Assembly: GCF_902506065.1 (NCBI RefSeq)
Contig: NZ_LR732912.1
Span: forward strand, 976,387-1,040,386
DNA from: Arthrobacter sp. 9V
GTDB taxonomy: Bacteria > Actinomycetota > Actinomycetes > Actinomycetales > Micrococcaceae
Direction: 5' to 3'
DNA: 64,000 nucleotides
In this document: piece after piece, positions 49,935-58,587 of the stretch
Layout of the letters: each line of letters begins with the position of its first letter
How positions within the stretch are numbered: position 1 is the stretch's first letter
Notes under the pieces: model-generated
The model's database searches: none
What the model was told of the DNA's origin: nothing
Seen by the model: only the letters and a program-made list of their open reading frames with translations
Made by a program: the position numbers and the translations under genes

Positions 49935-50107
49935 ACCCGTAACCTCTGGTGCGTGGGGCGGGAACGGGTGCGCCGCCGTCGTGCAAGTGGTGCGTGCGGC
50001 GTGAACGGGTGCGCCGCCGTCGTGCAAGTGGTGCGTGGGCGTGAACGGGTGCGCCGCCGTCGTGCAAGTGGTGCGTGGGGCGGGAACGGGTGCGCCGCCG
50101 TCGTGCT
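49935..50107. repeat. About 40-bp tandem intergenic repeat
   Basis: GAACGGGTGCGCCGCC begins at 49962, 50003, 50043 and 50084 (41/40/41 bp). The region starts with CCCGTAACCTCTGGTGCG, shared with the repeat at 43 kb. It fills the gap between two convergent genes. Confidence 0.85.
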
Positions 50108-50155
50108 TTGACTTGCCGCAGCGTGCGCCCAAAGCGCCCAAATCACCGAAAGCCG

Positions 50156-51067
50156 TTACGCCTTGCGCGCCGCCAGCCCAAACAGCCACGTGCCGCCGAG
50201 GGCTGACAAGTATCCGGCGATCACGATGAAGGCGGTGCCGGCCCAGAAGTAGTCGATGGTGCTGTCGGTGCTCAGGCCGGGCATGACTTGGAGCAATGAG
50301 TAGGCTGCCACGAAGCCGGCGATGACCAGGGCAAAAACTGTGAGCCATACCCAGAGTCGCGAGGCGGCCCAATGTTCGCCGTACCCCTTCCATACGTTCC
50401 ATTTGTTGCCGGTGCGGAGGATGAGCCAACCAGCCGGGAGCATAACGGCGGCCACCACCAGGAAAGCGGCCACGACGTCGGCCGGGCGGTGCCACTGATT
50501 GATGAGCGTGGAGACCCCCGTCGCTACGGCGAAGGTGCTGCCGAGGAAGCCTGCCAGGGGCCGCCAGCGGGGCGAAACCATGAGGAAGACCGCTGCTGCG
50601 GCGGATGCTGCCAGTGTGGTGTGTCCGGAGGGGAGTGAGTTCAGTTCCAGGGTTTGGACGCCGCGGTCGGGCCGGTCCGGAATGAGGAGCTTGAGTACTT
50701 GTGTGGCTGCGTTGGCGGCGATGCATGCTGCCACGGCGATTCCTGCGGCGGTCCAGCGTCGGCGGGCGATGGTTACGAAGAGCACCATGATGGCGGCGAT
50801 GGCCAGCGAGAGCATGGGGAGCATGTCCAGGAATTCGGTGGAGGCCCTGCCGGCTGTTCCGGCCAGTACGGTAGCTTCAACCAGTGCGGACTCGTCGATG
50901 AACTGGCCCGCGGTGGTGCGCACAAAGAAGTAGTACGTCGCAGCCAAGCCAATGGCGCTGGCGATCGTGGCGAGGCAGAACAGAAATCCTGTGCCCGCTC
51001 CTGCGGCGCGTCCTTGTAGCGGCCGTTTGCTCGACCTCCCGCTGGTGCGGAATTGCTGGGAACTCAT
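50156..51067 (-). CDS. PAP2-family membrane phosphatase
   Basis: A 303-residue protein with about 7 membrane helices and the three PAP2 motifs: KLLIPDRPDR, PSGHTT and NQWHRPADVVAAF (the last two hold the catalytic histidines). Such enzymes remove phosphate from lipid carriers or phospholipids; here undecaprenyl-pyrophosphate is possible. The last 120 residues add three further helices (LWVWLTVFALVIAGFVAAYS, FWAGTAFIVIAGYLSALGG). ATG 51067 has no better rival upstream. Divergent from the fructan operon. Confidence 0.85.
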   Translation of the reverse strand: MSSQQFRTSGRSSKRPLQGRAAGAGTGFLFCLATIASAIGLAATYYFFVRTTAGQFIDESALVEATVLAGTAGRASTEFLDMLPMLSLAIAAIMVLFVTIARRRWTAAGIAVAACIAANAATQVLKLLIPDRPDRGVQTLELNSLPSGHTTLAASAAAAVFLMVSPRWRPLAGFLGSTFAVATGVSTLINQWHRPADVVAAFLVVAAVMLPAGWLILRTGNKWNVWKGYGEHWAASRLWVWLTVFALVIAGFVAAYSLLQVMPGLSTDSTIDYFWAGTAFIVIAGYLSALGGTWLFGLAARKA

Positions 51068-51162
51068 TCTGACTAGACTGCCACAGTTCTCTGGACGGCT
51101 GGTGTGAGTCTCCCTTGAGCGTGGCGGCTGCTGGTGAGACGTCGGCAACATTCCTGTGAAGC

Positions 51163-51209
51163 TTGACACGTGTTAAGTACCAAGAATAGGCTTCCTAACA
51201 CGTGTTAGG
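51163..51209 (+). promoter_or_regulatory. Promoter and two LacI-type operators of the fructan operon
   Basis: TTGACACGTGTTAA (51163-51176) joins a -35 TTGACA with a palindromic ACACGTGT. CCTAACACGTGTTAGG (51194-51209) is a perfect 16-bp palindrome. Centres are about 32 bp apart. The second matches the site before the LacI gene at 57.2 kb. Confidence 0.85.
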
Positions 51210-51222
51210 GAAGGAAATCTAC

Positions 51223-52641
51223 ATGTCGGGAACCAACGGAGCTTTGCGTGAATTCACACGAAGAAGTGCCCTCACAGCCCTCGGCGCGGGAATTGTTGGA
51301 GTTACCGCGGCGTCGTGGCCGCGCCTGACCGGCGCCGACATTCCAGGCCGCGGAGACAACAGCCTGAGCATCGCCATCATGGGCACCGCCGCAGATGCTG
51401 CAGCCCGCCAGAAGGTCATCGACGCTTTCGCCAAGGTCCACCCGGACATCAAGGTCAAGGTCCAAGCAATCCAGGCTGTGGACTGGAAGGACTTCTTCAC
51501 CAAGATCCTCACCATGGTTGCAGCAGGCACCCCGCCGGACGTCGTATATGTTGCCACCGAAGGCGCCCAGCTCTTCGCAGAGAAGCTCGCCCACCCGTTG
51601 GATGAGTACCTTCGCCGCGACGCCGACCACATGAGGGAATACTTCCAGGACGTCCACCCCAGCCTGGTGGAAGCGTTCATGTACAGGGGCAGCCTGTTCC
51701 AGCTCCCCATCGACTGGAACGCCGCCAACATGTATTACAGCACCACTGCGCTCACCAAAGCGGGGTTGGAGCGACCCTCCGATAACTGGACGCACACAGA
51801 CTTCCGCAACACGCTCGCGGCAATGAAGAAGGCCAATCCCAAGGACTTCACCCCGTACTACTGGACCAACCGGCTCTTCGGTGGGGTGGTGCCGTGGCTC
51901 TACGCCAACGACACCAGCTTCCTCAAGGAAACCAAGTCCCCGGGCGGCGAATGGCTGTGGGACGGCTTTTATGCCAACGATCCCTCACGCAGCCTCCGCT
52001 CCGGCGGCTACCAATGGCTCGAACCCAACGCCGATGATCCCCGCGTCTTCGAATCCTTTGACTACCTCCGCGGGCTCGTGAAGGACGGGCTGGGTGTCCG
52101 GCCTGAGGAAGGCGGCGGCAGCGCCCTGATCGGCCTCTTCGCCTCCAACAGAATAGGTACGACGCCGGCGGGCGGCTATTGGGTCCAAGGCCTCCACGAG
52201 GCGGGGATGACGGAAGAGGACTTCGACGTCCAGTTCTTCCCGAAGTGGCGGAGCCAGCGTCACCAGTTCGGCACGGCAGGCTACGCGATCATGAAGACCG
52301 CCAAGGACAAGGACGCCGCCTGGGAATGGGTGAAATTCAGCTCCAGCCGTGAAGCCATGCAGATCGTGTTCCCCACACCGAACACCACGCCCGCCCGTCG
52401 TTCCATGGTCAACGAGCAGCTCTACGCAGGAACCGGTCCCCGCAACTGGAAGGTCTTCTACGACACCCTGGACAGGTTCCCCACCACAGGTCCCATTCCA
52501 GCGCCACCCCAGCAGGCCGCCGTCGAGACCGCCCTTATGAAAAACGTAAGCCTGGCTGTCAGCGGTGATGAGCGCCAACTCAAAGACGCCCTGACCTCCA
52601 TGCAGCGCGATCTTGAACTGGCCCTGAGGAGGCAGCCATGA
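51223..52641 (+). CDS. ABC transporter sugar-binding lipoprotein/secreted protein (family 1)
   Basis: A 472-residue solute-binding protein. Twin-arginine-like signal (FTRRSALTALGAGIVGVTAA), then LSIAIMGTAADAAARQKVID, TPPDVVYVATEGAQLFAEK, FQLPIDWNAANMYYSTTALTKAG and ATPAGGYWVQGL-type segments usual for SBP_bac_1 sugar binders. No lipobox cysteine, so it may be a soluble Tat product. ATG 51223 has GGGAAGGAAA 6 bp upstream. First gene of an operon with two permeases and a GH32; hence the likely ligand is a fructo-oligosaccharide or sucrose. No ATPase in the operon: a shared one (such as MsiK) is probably used. Confidence 0.9.
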   Translation: MSGTNGALREFTRRSALTALGAGIVGVTAASWPRLTGADIPGRGDNSLSIAIMGTAADAAARQKVIDAFAKVHPDIKVKVQAIQAVDWKDFFTKILTMVAAGTPPDVVYVATEGAQLFAEKLAHPLDEYLRRDADHMREYFQDVHPSLVEAFMYRGSLFQLPIDWNAANMYYSTTALTKAGLERPSDNWTHTDFRNTLAAMKKANPKDFTPYYWTNRLFGGVVPWLYANDTSFLKETKSPGGEWLWDGFYANDPSRSLRSGGYQWLEPNADDPRVFESFDYLRGLVKDGLGVRPEEGGGSALIGLFASNRIGTTPAGGYWVQGLHEAGMTEEDFDVQFFPKWRSQRHQFGTAGYAIMKTAKDKDAAWEWVKFSSSREAMQIVFPTPNTTPARRSMVNEQLYAGTGPRNWKVFYDTLDRFPTTGPIPAPPQQAAVETALMKNVSLAVSGDERQLKDALTSMQRDLELALRRQP

Positions 52642-53603
52642 GCACGGCAACCAGAACGTCAAAGGGGACGGGGAACGAGCCGGGCCGTCGCCAAGCCGCC
52701 CACAAGAACGGGCACATCTCCAAGCGCGGCCGTGTGCAGCAACGTTGGCTTCCGTGGGCCTTCCTGGCGCCGACAATCGTGGGCATGGGCATCTTTACCC
52801 TGCTGCCGATTGTCGCTTCGATCGCACTCGCGTTCTTCCGCTGGGACATCATTTCCGCACCAACATTCGTGGGCTTCGACAACTTTGCCGAAGTAGTCCA
52901 GGACCCCACGGTCAGAGTCTCATTCCTGAACACCATCGTGTTTGTTGTGGTGGCTGTGGCCCTCCAGCTCGGACTGGCACTTGGCCTGGCAATCATGGTG
53001 CAGGAGAAACTCCCGGCCTGGCTCAGGGTGTTCTTCCGCTCGGCATTCTTCTTCCCGTTGATCCTCTCAGCAGCCTCGGTATCGATCTTCATGCGGTACC
53101 TCTTCAACGAGCAATTCGGCGTAGTGAACTGGCTACTTTCCTTGGTTGGCATCCCAGCGGTTCCCTGGCTGACGACGCCAACCGGGTCCGCCGCCGTCGT
53201 GATTCTTGTCTATGTGTGGCAGAACTTCGGGTTCTCGTTCCTGCTGTTCATCGGTGGCCTTGCCTCCATTCCGGTGGAGACATATGAGGCGGCGTCCATT
53301 GACGGCGCGACGGGTTGGCGCAAACACTGGTTCGTCACCCTGCCCCTGTTGAGCCCCACCACTTTGGTGGCCTCGGTGATGGCGATCATCAATGCTCTCC
53401 AAGTGTTTGACCAGCCCTACGTGCTCACCCGGGGTGGGCCCGGCGACTCAACGCGCACAGCCGTGATGGTGATCTTCGAGTCCGCGTTCCAACGGCTTGA
53501 ATTCGGCGAGGCCTCGGCGATCGGAGTGATCCTGACCCTGATCATCATGGCCATCACCGCCGCGCAGTTCCGGCTCAGCAAACGATTCGTCTTCTACCAG
53601 TAA
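52638..53603 (+). CDS. ABC transporter permease (MalF-like)
   Basis: A 321-residue inner-membrane permease with 6 helices (WAFLAPTIVGMGIFTLLPI onwards) and the EAA loop EAASIDGATGWRKHWFVTLP that docks the ATPase. A basic 40-residue N-terminal tail precedes. ATG 52638 overlaps the stop of the binding-protein gene by 4 bp (ATGA), so translation is coupled. Confidence 0.9.
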   Translation: MSTATRTSKGTGNEPGRRQAAHKNGHISKRGRVQQRWLPWAFLAPTIVGMGIFTLLPIVASIALAFFRWDIISAPTFVGFDNFAEVVQDPTVRVSFLNTIVFVVVAVALQLGLALGLAIMVQEKLPAWLRVFFRSAFFFPLILSAASVSIFMRYLFNEQFGVVNWLLSLVGIPAVPWLTTPTGSAAVVILVYVWQNFGFSFLLFIGGLASIPVETYEAASIDGATGWRKHWFVTLPLLSPTTLVASVMAIINALQVFDQPYVLTRGGPGDSTRTAVMVIFESAFQRLEFGEASAIGVILTLIIMAITAAQFRLSKRFVFYQ

Positions 53604-53611
53604 GGCCCGCC

Positions 53612-54484
53612 ATGACTATCCTTCAAGAACGTGTCACCACCACGGCGCCTTTGGTGAAGCGGAAGAAGCGCGACTGGTCAGTGGCCATCCGTGTGCTCGT
53701 CTTGCTGATTGCGTCCGTCTTTGTTCTGGGGCCTGTGTTGTGGACGCTGTCCACCTCGCTGCGACCTCCGTCGGAATCCTTCAAGCTGCCGCCCGCTTTC
53801 CTGCCGCTGAACCCGGACCTGGCCTCCTACGAACAAGTGTTCAAGCAGCTCAACATCGTGGCGCTGGTGGTGAACAGCGCGTTGGTGACCGGTTTGATCG
53901 CGGTGGGGCAAATGATCACTGCTGCCCTGGCGGGCTACGCGTTTGCGCACCTCCGTTTCCGAGGGCGGGGCGCTCTGTTCTCCATCGTGCTGGCCACCAT
54001 GATGGTGCCCGCGCAGGTCACCATAGTTCCCGTGTTCATGCTGATCCGCGGAGTAGGACTCTCGGACACGCTGCTGGCGCTGATCATTCCGGCCATCCCG
54101 ACGGCGTTCGGAACCTTCCTGATGCGCCAGTACTTCATGGGGTTGCCGGGTGAGCTCGCTGAAGCGGCCGCCATAGACGGCGCCTCCCCGTGGCGGACGT
54201 TCCGTTCCGTGTATGCGCCACTGGCCATGCCTGGCCTGGCGATCGTGGGCATCCTGGCATTCAACTTCCACTGGAACGAGTTCTTCAGACCGCTGATCAT
54301 GACCATCTCAGAGCAGAACTTCACCCTTCCTCTGGGCTTGGTCTCGCTCCAAGGCAACCTCGGCACCGGAAGCATCTCCGTGGTCCTGGCCGGTGTTGTC
54401 CTCTCCATGATTCCCGCGCTGGTGGTGTTCATGTTCGGCCAGCGCGCGCTGCAGGACGGGCTCACCGCAGGCACGGGCAAGTAG
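53612..54484 (+). CDS. ABC transporter permease (MalG-like)
   Basis: A 290-residue permease with 6 helices, the typical N-terminal FVLGPVLWTLSTSLRPPSESF of MalG-type partners, and EAA loop EAAAIDGASPWRTFRSVYAP. It begins 8 bp after the first permease. The two are expected to form the membrane channel for the sugar bound by the 51.2-kb protein. Confidence 0.9.
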   Translation: MTILQERVTTTAPLVKRKKRDWSVAIRVLVLLIASVFVLGPVLWTLSTSLRPPSESFKLPPAFLPLNPDLASYEQVFKQLNIVALVVNSALVTGLIAVGQMITAALAGYAFAHLRFRGRGALFSIVLATMMVPAQVTIVPVFMLIRGVGLSDTLLALIIPAIPTAFGTFLMRQYFMGLPGELAEAAAIDGASPWRTFRSVYAPLAMPGLAIVGILAFNFHWNEFFRPLIMTISEQNFTLPLGLVSLQGNLGTGSISVVLAGVVLSMIPALVVFMFGQRALQDGLTAGTGK

Positions 54485-54515
54485 TTTCTTTTCCTCTCTT
54501 TTGAAAGGGGTTCCG

Positions 54516-55952
54516 TTGACGGACCTTGCACTCTCTTCCTCCCTGGCCATGGCGGCAACGCACCCGGATCCCGCCTTCCCGCGCTTCCACCCGCGGCCGG
54601 CGCAGGGCTGGATCAACGATCCCAACGGCATCAGCTACATCAACGGCCGGTACCACGTGTTCTTCCAGTACAACCCCTCATCCGCGCGGCACTCGCAGAT
54701 CACCTGGGGGCACGTGAGCTCCCCGGACCTGGTGAGTTGGGAAGAGCACCCCGTGGCTCTTTCGCCGCAGGAAGGCGGGCCCGACTCAGCCGGATGCTGG
54801 ACCGGCGTAGTGACCTCGGACGACGGCGTGCCCACGGCTGCTTACTCCGGGGTTCGCGATCACGGTGGTCACTCCCAAGTGGTCATTGCCCGCGGTTCCT
54901 CCGACCTGGTGACCTGGGAACAGGACGGGCACGTTGCAGCCTCCATGCCCGCCGATCCGCTGGTGACTGCTGTGCGGGATCCTTTTATTTTCTGGTTTGG
55001 CGGTGCACGTTACGCCATGCAGGGAGCTGGGCTTTCCGACGGCCGCGCCGCCCTGCTGCTCTACACAGTGGAATCCCTTGACGACTGGAAGTACCAGGGA
55101 ATCTGGTTCACCACCGCCGATCCCGTGGCTGCCGCTCATACGCCGGCCGAGATCTGGGAATGCCCGCAGCTGGTGGAAGTTCCTTCTACTTCCGGCGGGT
55201 CGGCCTGGGTCATGATGTTCTCCCTGTGGCTCTCCGGCGACGATCACGAGCACGCCAACGGGGTAGGGCACCTGATCGGGTCCCTGTCATTGGATCCCGT
55301 GTCGGGGTTGCCGGTGTTCACTCCAACCTCCGGCGGCAAATCCGATCTTGGCCGCGACTTCTACGCGCCCCAGATGATGCAGCTCGCTTACGGTTCCTCT
55401 TCTGGTTCTTCTCCTGGTTCTTCTCCTGGTTCTTCTCCTGCGGCGCTGCTGTGGGGTTGGGCCAATGAAGGGCCCGGGCGTGATGGTCGCCGGGGGCGGA
55501 CGCAAGAAGAAATCGACGACGCCGGGTGGTCGGGTGTGTTGACGCATCCCCGCGTTGTGTCTGTAGCTGACGGAGCGCTGGTGGTTTCTCCAGTGCCCGA
55601 GGTCGAGGCGTACCGGGGTGCTGCTGTTAGTACGGGGGCTACGGGTTCACTAGTTGTTCCGGGGTTCGCCGAAGTGCTGGTACGGGGTGGTGCTGGTTCT
55701 GGTCCTGGTTCCGTGGCTGGTTCCGTGGAGTTGGTGCTTGGATCGGGGGCAGATGCTCAGCCGGTTTACACGGGATCCTTGGCTTCGAGCGAGGAACTGC
55801 GGATCTTCATCGATGCATCCCTTGTGGAGATATACCGTTCAGACTCAGTCGCTACGACTCTCCGGGCCTACCCGGCTCCGGGGGAGGAATGGCAGCTCAC
55901 CATGCCCGCTGGCGCGACTGCCGATGTGTGGGAGTTGACGCTCCCCGCGTAG
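54516..55952 (+). CDS. Glycoside hydrolase family 32 (sucrose/fructan hydrolase)
   Basis: A 478-residue enzyme cleaving beta-fructosides. Motifs: WINDPNG with nucleophile D35, transition-state stabiliser R154-D155-P156, and EIWECPQL with acid/base E215. Five-bladed propeller (about 20-315) followed by the beta-sandwich domain ending ELRIFIDASLVEIY. A GSSP low-complexity insert (three 12-bp units, 55404-55439) lies in a loop at about residues 292-307. No signal peptide, so it works in the cytoplasm on imported sugars. TTG 54516 has AAAGGGG 5 bp upstream. Confidence 0.92.
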   Translation: MTDLALSSSLAMAATHPDPAFPRFHPRPAQGWINDPNGISYINGRYHVFFQYNPSSARHSQITWGHVSSPDLVSWEEHPVALSPQEGGPDSAGCWTGVVTSDDGVPTAAYSGVRDHGGHSQVVIARGSSDLVTWEQDGHVAASMPADPLVTAVRDPFIFWFGGARYAMQGAGLSDGRAALLLYTVESLDDWKYQGIWFTTADPVAAAHTPAEIWECPQLVEVPSTSGGSAWVMMFSLWLSGDDHEHANGVGHLIGSLSLDPVSGLPVFTPTSGGKSDLGRDFYAPQMMQLAYGSSSGSSPGSSPGSSPAALLWGWANEGPGRDGRRGRTQEEIDDAGWSGVLTHPRVVSVADGALVVSPVPEVEAYRGAAVSTGATGSLVVPGFAEVLVRGGAGSGPGSVAGSVELVLGSGADAQPVYTGSLASSEELRIFIDASLVEIYRSDSVATTLRAYPAPGEEWQLTMPAGATADVWELTLPA

Positions 55953-55976
55953 GCGGCAGGCCGGCGTCGTGCGTTC

Positions 55977-56125
55977 GTTGTGGGGCCTGCTTTGCGTGCC
56001 TGACGCTCGTTTTGGGGCGCAGAGTGGGCCTCGCAACGGGGGTGTTGTGTGTTGTGGGGCCTGCTTTGCGCGCTTGATGCTCGTTTTGGGGCGCAGAGTG
56101 GGCCTCGCAACGGGGGGGTGGTGTG
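55977..56125. repeat. Two copies of a 74-bp intergenic repeat
   Basis: GTTGTGGGGCCTGCTTTGCG begins at 55977 and again at 56051. Each unit ends with GCAGAGTGGGCCTCGCAACG. It lies between convergent genes. Confidence 0.85.
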
Positions 56126-57196
56126 TCAGCGTTTGGGTACGGGACCCGTGGACTCACGCACCACCAAGCGGCAGGGAACCATCGTTTCCACGGCGGTTCC
56201 CTTTTCCGTTTCATCGGCGCCTTCGATTTCATCCGTGCCCTCGAGCGCGTCCAGCAGCGTAGTCATGGCGGCACGACCGATTTCCCGTAGGGGCAGCGCC
56301 ATGGTGGTGAGGGCGGGAACCATGGTGTCGGCAATGCGGGTTTCGTCGTCGTAGCCCATGACGGACAGGTCCTCGGGAACGCTGAGTCCCAGACGCGCTG
56401 CGGCAAGGGTTACCCCGACAGCCAGGCGATCATTCGCGCACATAATGGCCGTGGGCCGATCGGCCGGGGACACGCCGTCGAGCAGTTTCATGGCGCCGCG
56501 GAAGCCGGCGTCGATATCCCAACCGGCCATGAAGATCCGGTCCTCCCCAACCGGGATCTCGGCCGCGGCATGTGCATCCCGGTAACCCTGAACACGCAGG
56601 GGCGCTGCGGGCGAATCCTCTAATCCGGCAAGCAACGCGATGTCCCGGTGGCCAAGCTCCAACAAATGCTCAGTGGCCTCCCTGCCGCCAGCAACCTCGT
56701 CCGGAATGACGTGATGCAATTGCGGCTCAGGTTGGTCGTCGTAGCAGTTGGCCAGGACCGAGGGGACGCGGAGCATGCCGTGCGGAATCTCGATGGGTTT
56801 CAGGCCAACGGTCACGTACATAAGCCCATCAACCTGCCGGTCCAGGAGGGTTTCAATGGCGCTCGCATCCCTGGCGGCATCGCGTTCGGTGTCCATCACC
56901 ACGGTGACGAAGCCGCGGCTCCGGGCGACGTCGTCGGCACCGCCAATGATGTTGCCGTCAAAGGGGCTGACCACTACTTCGTCGGACAGGATGCCGATCA
57001 CGCGAGAGCGCTGGTTGCGCAGGCTCAGTGCTATGGCATTGGGGGAGTAATTCAATTCCAACGCTGCCTGGCGGATCCGGTCCTGGCTTTCCTTGGCAAC
57101 GTTCCCGTCGCCGCGACCGTTCAGAACCAGCGAGACTGCGCTCCTGGAGACGCCCGCCCGTTTGGCGACGTCCAGCGCGGTGGCCTTGCGGTTCAT
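56126..57196 (-). CDS. LacI-family transcriptional regulator of the fructan operon
   Basis: A 356-residue regulator: N-terminal HTH (TALDVAKRAGVSRSAVSLVLNG), hinge helix (YSPNAIALSLRNQRSRVIG), and a periplasmic-binding-like effector domain. It lies convergent to the GH32 operon. A palindrome close to that of the operon promoter lies 37 bp upstream of its start, so it most probably controls both itself and the operon, relieved by a sugar. ATG 57196 begins MNRKATALDVA, usual for this family. Confidence 0.9.
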   Translation of the reverse strand: MNRKATALDVAKRAGVSRSAVSLVLNGRGDGNVAKESQDRIRQAALELNYSPNAIALSLRNQRSRVIGILSDEVVVSPFDGNIIGGADDVARSRGFVTVVMDTERDAARDASAIETLLDRQVDGLMYVTVGLKPIEIPHGMLRVPSVLANCYDDQPEPQLHHVIPDEVAGGREATEHLLELGHRDIALLAGLEDSPAAPLRVQGYRDAHAAAEIPVGEDRIFMAGWDIDAGFRGAMKLLDGVSPADRPTAIMCANDRLAVGVTLAAARLGLSVPEDLSVMGYDDETRIADTMVPALTTMALPLREIGRAAMTTLLDALEGTDEIEGADETEKGTAVETMVPCRLVVRESTGPVPKR

Positions 57197-57232
57197 GGTG
57201 CTTTCCTCTCCTGCCGAATAATCAGCAGTCTA

Positions 57233-57248
57233 CCTAACGCGTGTGAGG
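57233..57248. promoter_or_regulatory. LacI-type operator of the regulator gene
   Basis: CCTAACGCGTGTGAGG; 13 of 16 positions agree with the operon palindrome at 51194. Confidence 0.75.
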
Positions 57249-57258
57249 GAACGGGCTT

Positions 57259-57846
57259 TTAGTACCCCAGTTCGTGGAACACCGACTGCATGAAGGGCAG
57301 CACCTTGGCGAACCCAGCCACAAAATAGAGACCCCACCCGGCAACGATGGCCGCAATCGGCCACAGCCCTCTTCGTGGTGCCACCTTATGAATCACTACG
57401 GCTCGCCCGATCACGTAGGGCACACCGCCAAGAAACGACCAAGCCCAGCTGAAGGGCCGCACAACGCCTTTGCGGGAAAGCCACCTGTAGTCGAACACAG
57501 CGAGGACCACTGTTGCGCCGTAGGTGAGAACCAAGCCGATCATGATCGCGAAATAGGCTGCTGTGAAGATATACGTGGGATCGATGGAAAGGTACCCGCT
57601 GCTTGCGATGTAGGCGTGAACCTCTGGGTTCCAGGACAGCATCAGGGTACCCACGCCAAAGGGCAGGCATGCGAGTAGCCAGATGAACGGGTTTCCCACG
57701 GCCTGATCCTTGGCCAGCAACGGGCGTTGGGCAGTCGTTGGCTGGATTACCGGAGGTCCCGCGTTGCCCGTCCAACAGGTGCCGTTCCACCAGCGCAAAT
57801 GGCGGGGATCAGTCGGGTCGGGGTACCAGCCGGGCGCAGTTGTCAC
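57259..57846 (-). CDS. DUF2510 membrane protein
   Basis: A 195-residue protein: N-terminal DUF2510 (APGWYPDPTDPRHLRWWNG) and four membrane helices (FIWLLACLPFGVGTLML, YFAIMIGLVLTYGATVVLAV, FSWAWSFLGGVPYVIG, WPIAAIVAGWGLYFVAG). GTG 57846 overlaps the stop of the next upstream gene by 4 bp (GTGA). The two encoded proteins are paralogues. Function unknown. Confidence 0.82.
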   Translation of the reverse strand: MTTAPGWYPDPTDPRHLRWWNGTCWTGNAGPPVIQPTTAQRPLLAKDQAVGNPFIWLLACLPFGVGTLMLSWNPEVHAYIASSGYLSIDPTYIFTAAYFAIMIGLVLTYGATVVLAVFDYRWLSRKGVVRPFSWAWSFLGGVPYVIGRAVVIHKVAPRRGLWPIAAIVAGWGLYFVAGFAKVLPFMQSVFHELGY

Positions 57847-58484
57847 GTCGAGACGGAGTACGCCAACTGGGAGTACATGGACTGCATGAAGTTGGACATC
57901 CAGATGCCGGTAATCACCATGCTGATCACAAACACGGCGATGGAGGCCCACACAGGCCAAAGCCCGCGCTTGGGGGCCACTTTGTTGACGATCACCGAGC
58001 GGCCGATGACGTACACAATCGCGCTAAGGAATGCCCAAGCCCAGTGGAAAGGACGGACGACGCCGGACTTGAGCAGGCGTTGACGGTCAAGGAATGCGAA
58101 CAACACTGAGAGTCCGTAGGACAGGAAACTTGATCCCATCAGCAAGAAATAGCTCGGGGTGTACATGGAGAACGGGTCCATGGTGGTCACGCCCTGCCGG
58201 GTGGTGATCATCCTGAACTCCGGCTGCCAGGTAAGGAGGAACAGTATGGAAAGCAACGGCAATAAGGTGATCGCCCAAATGAACGGGTTGTACACCGGCG
58301 TTTCAGGGCTGAGCTCGGGACGCGGCGGCTGAACAGGCGCCTGGAACTGGCCCGGCCCCTGGAACTGAGCAGGCGCTTGCTGAGCCGTCCAGGCGCGACC
58401 ATCCCACCACCGGACGAAACGTGGGTCCGAAGGGTCCGGGTACCAGCCCGGTGGTGTCGTGGAACCGGGCATTGATTGAGTCAT
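57843..58484 (-). CDS. DUF2510 membrane protein, tandem paralogue
   Basis: A 213-residue protein: DUF2510 (PPGWYPDPSDPRFVRWWDGR), a Gln/Pro-rich linker and four membrane helices matching its neighbour (FIWAITLLPLLSILFLL, FHWAWAFLSAIVYVIGRSVI). First gene of a two-gene operon. Role unknown. Confidence 0.82.
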   Translation of the reverse strand: MTQSMPGSTTPPGWYPDPSDPRFVRWWDGRAWTAQQAPAQFQGPGQFQAPVQPPRPELSPETPVYNPFIWAITLLPLLSILFLLTWQPEFRMITTRQGVTTMDPFSMYTPSYFLLMGSSFLSYGLSVLFAFLDRQRLLKSGVVRPFHWAWAFLSAIVYVIGRSVIVNKVAPKRGLWPVWASIAVFVISMVITGIWMSNFMQSMYSQLAYSVST

Positions 58485-58587
58485 TATTCCCCCGTATTGA
58501 GTCGTGGTTCTGAGAATATCGTGATTGCAGCCTTTCGCTTGTCAGGAGCCCCTCCCAAGTGTCGGTTGGGTGGTGTATGGATGGAGC

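Noticed and set aside
49539..50726. Minus-strand open frame across the 49.9-kb repeats and the PAP2 gene
   Set aside because: The translation is Arg/Pro/His-rich, overlaps the PAP2 gene in another frame and comes from repeats; not a gene.
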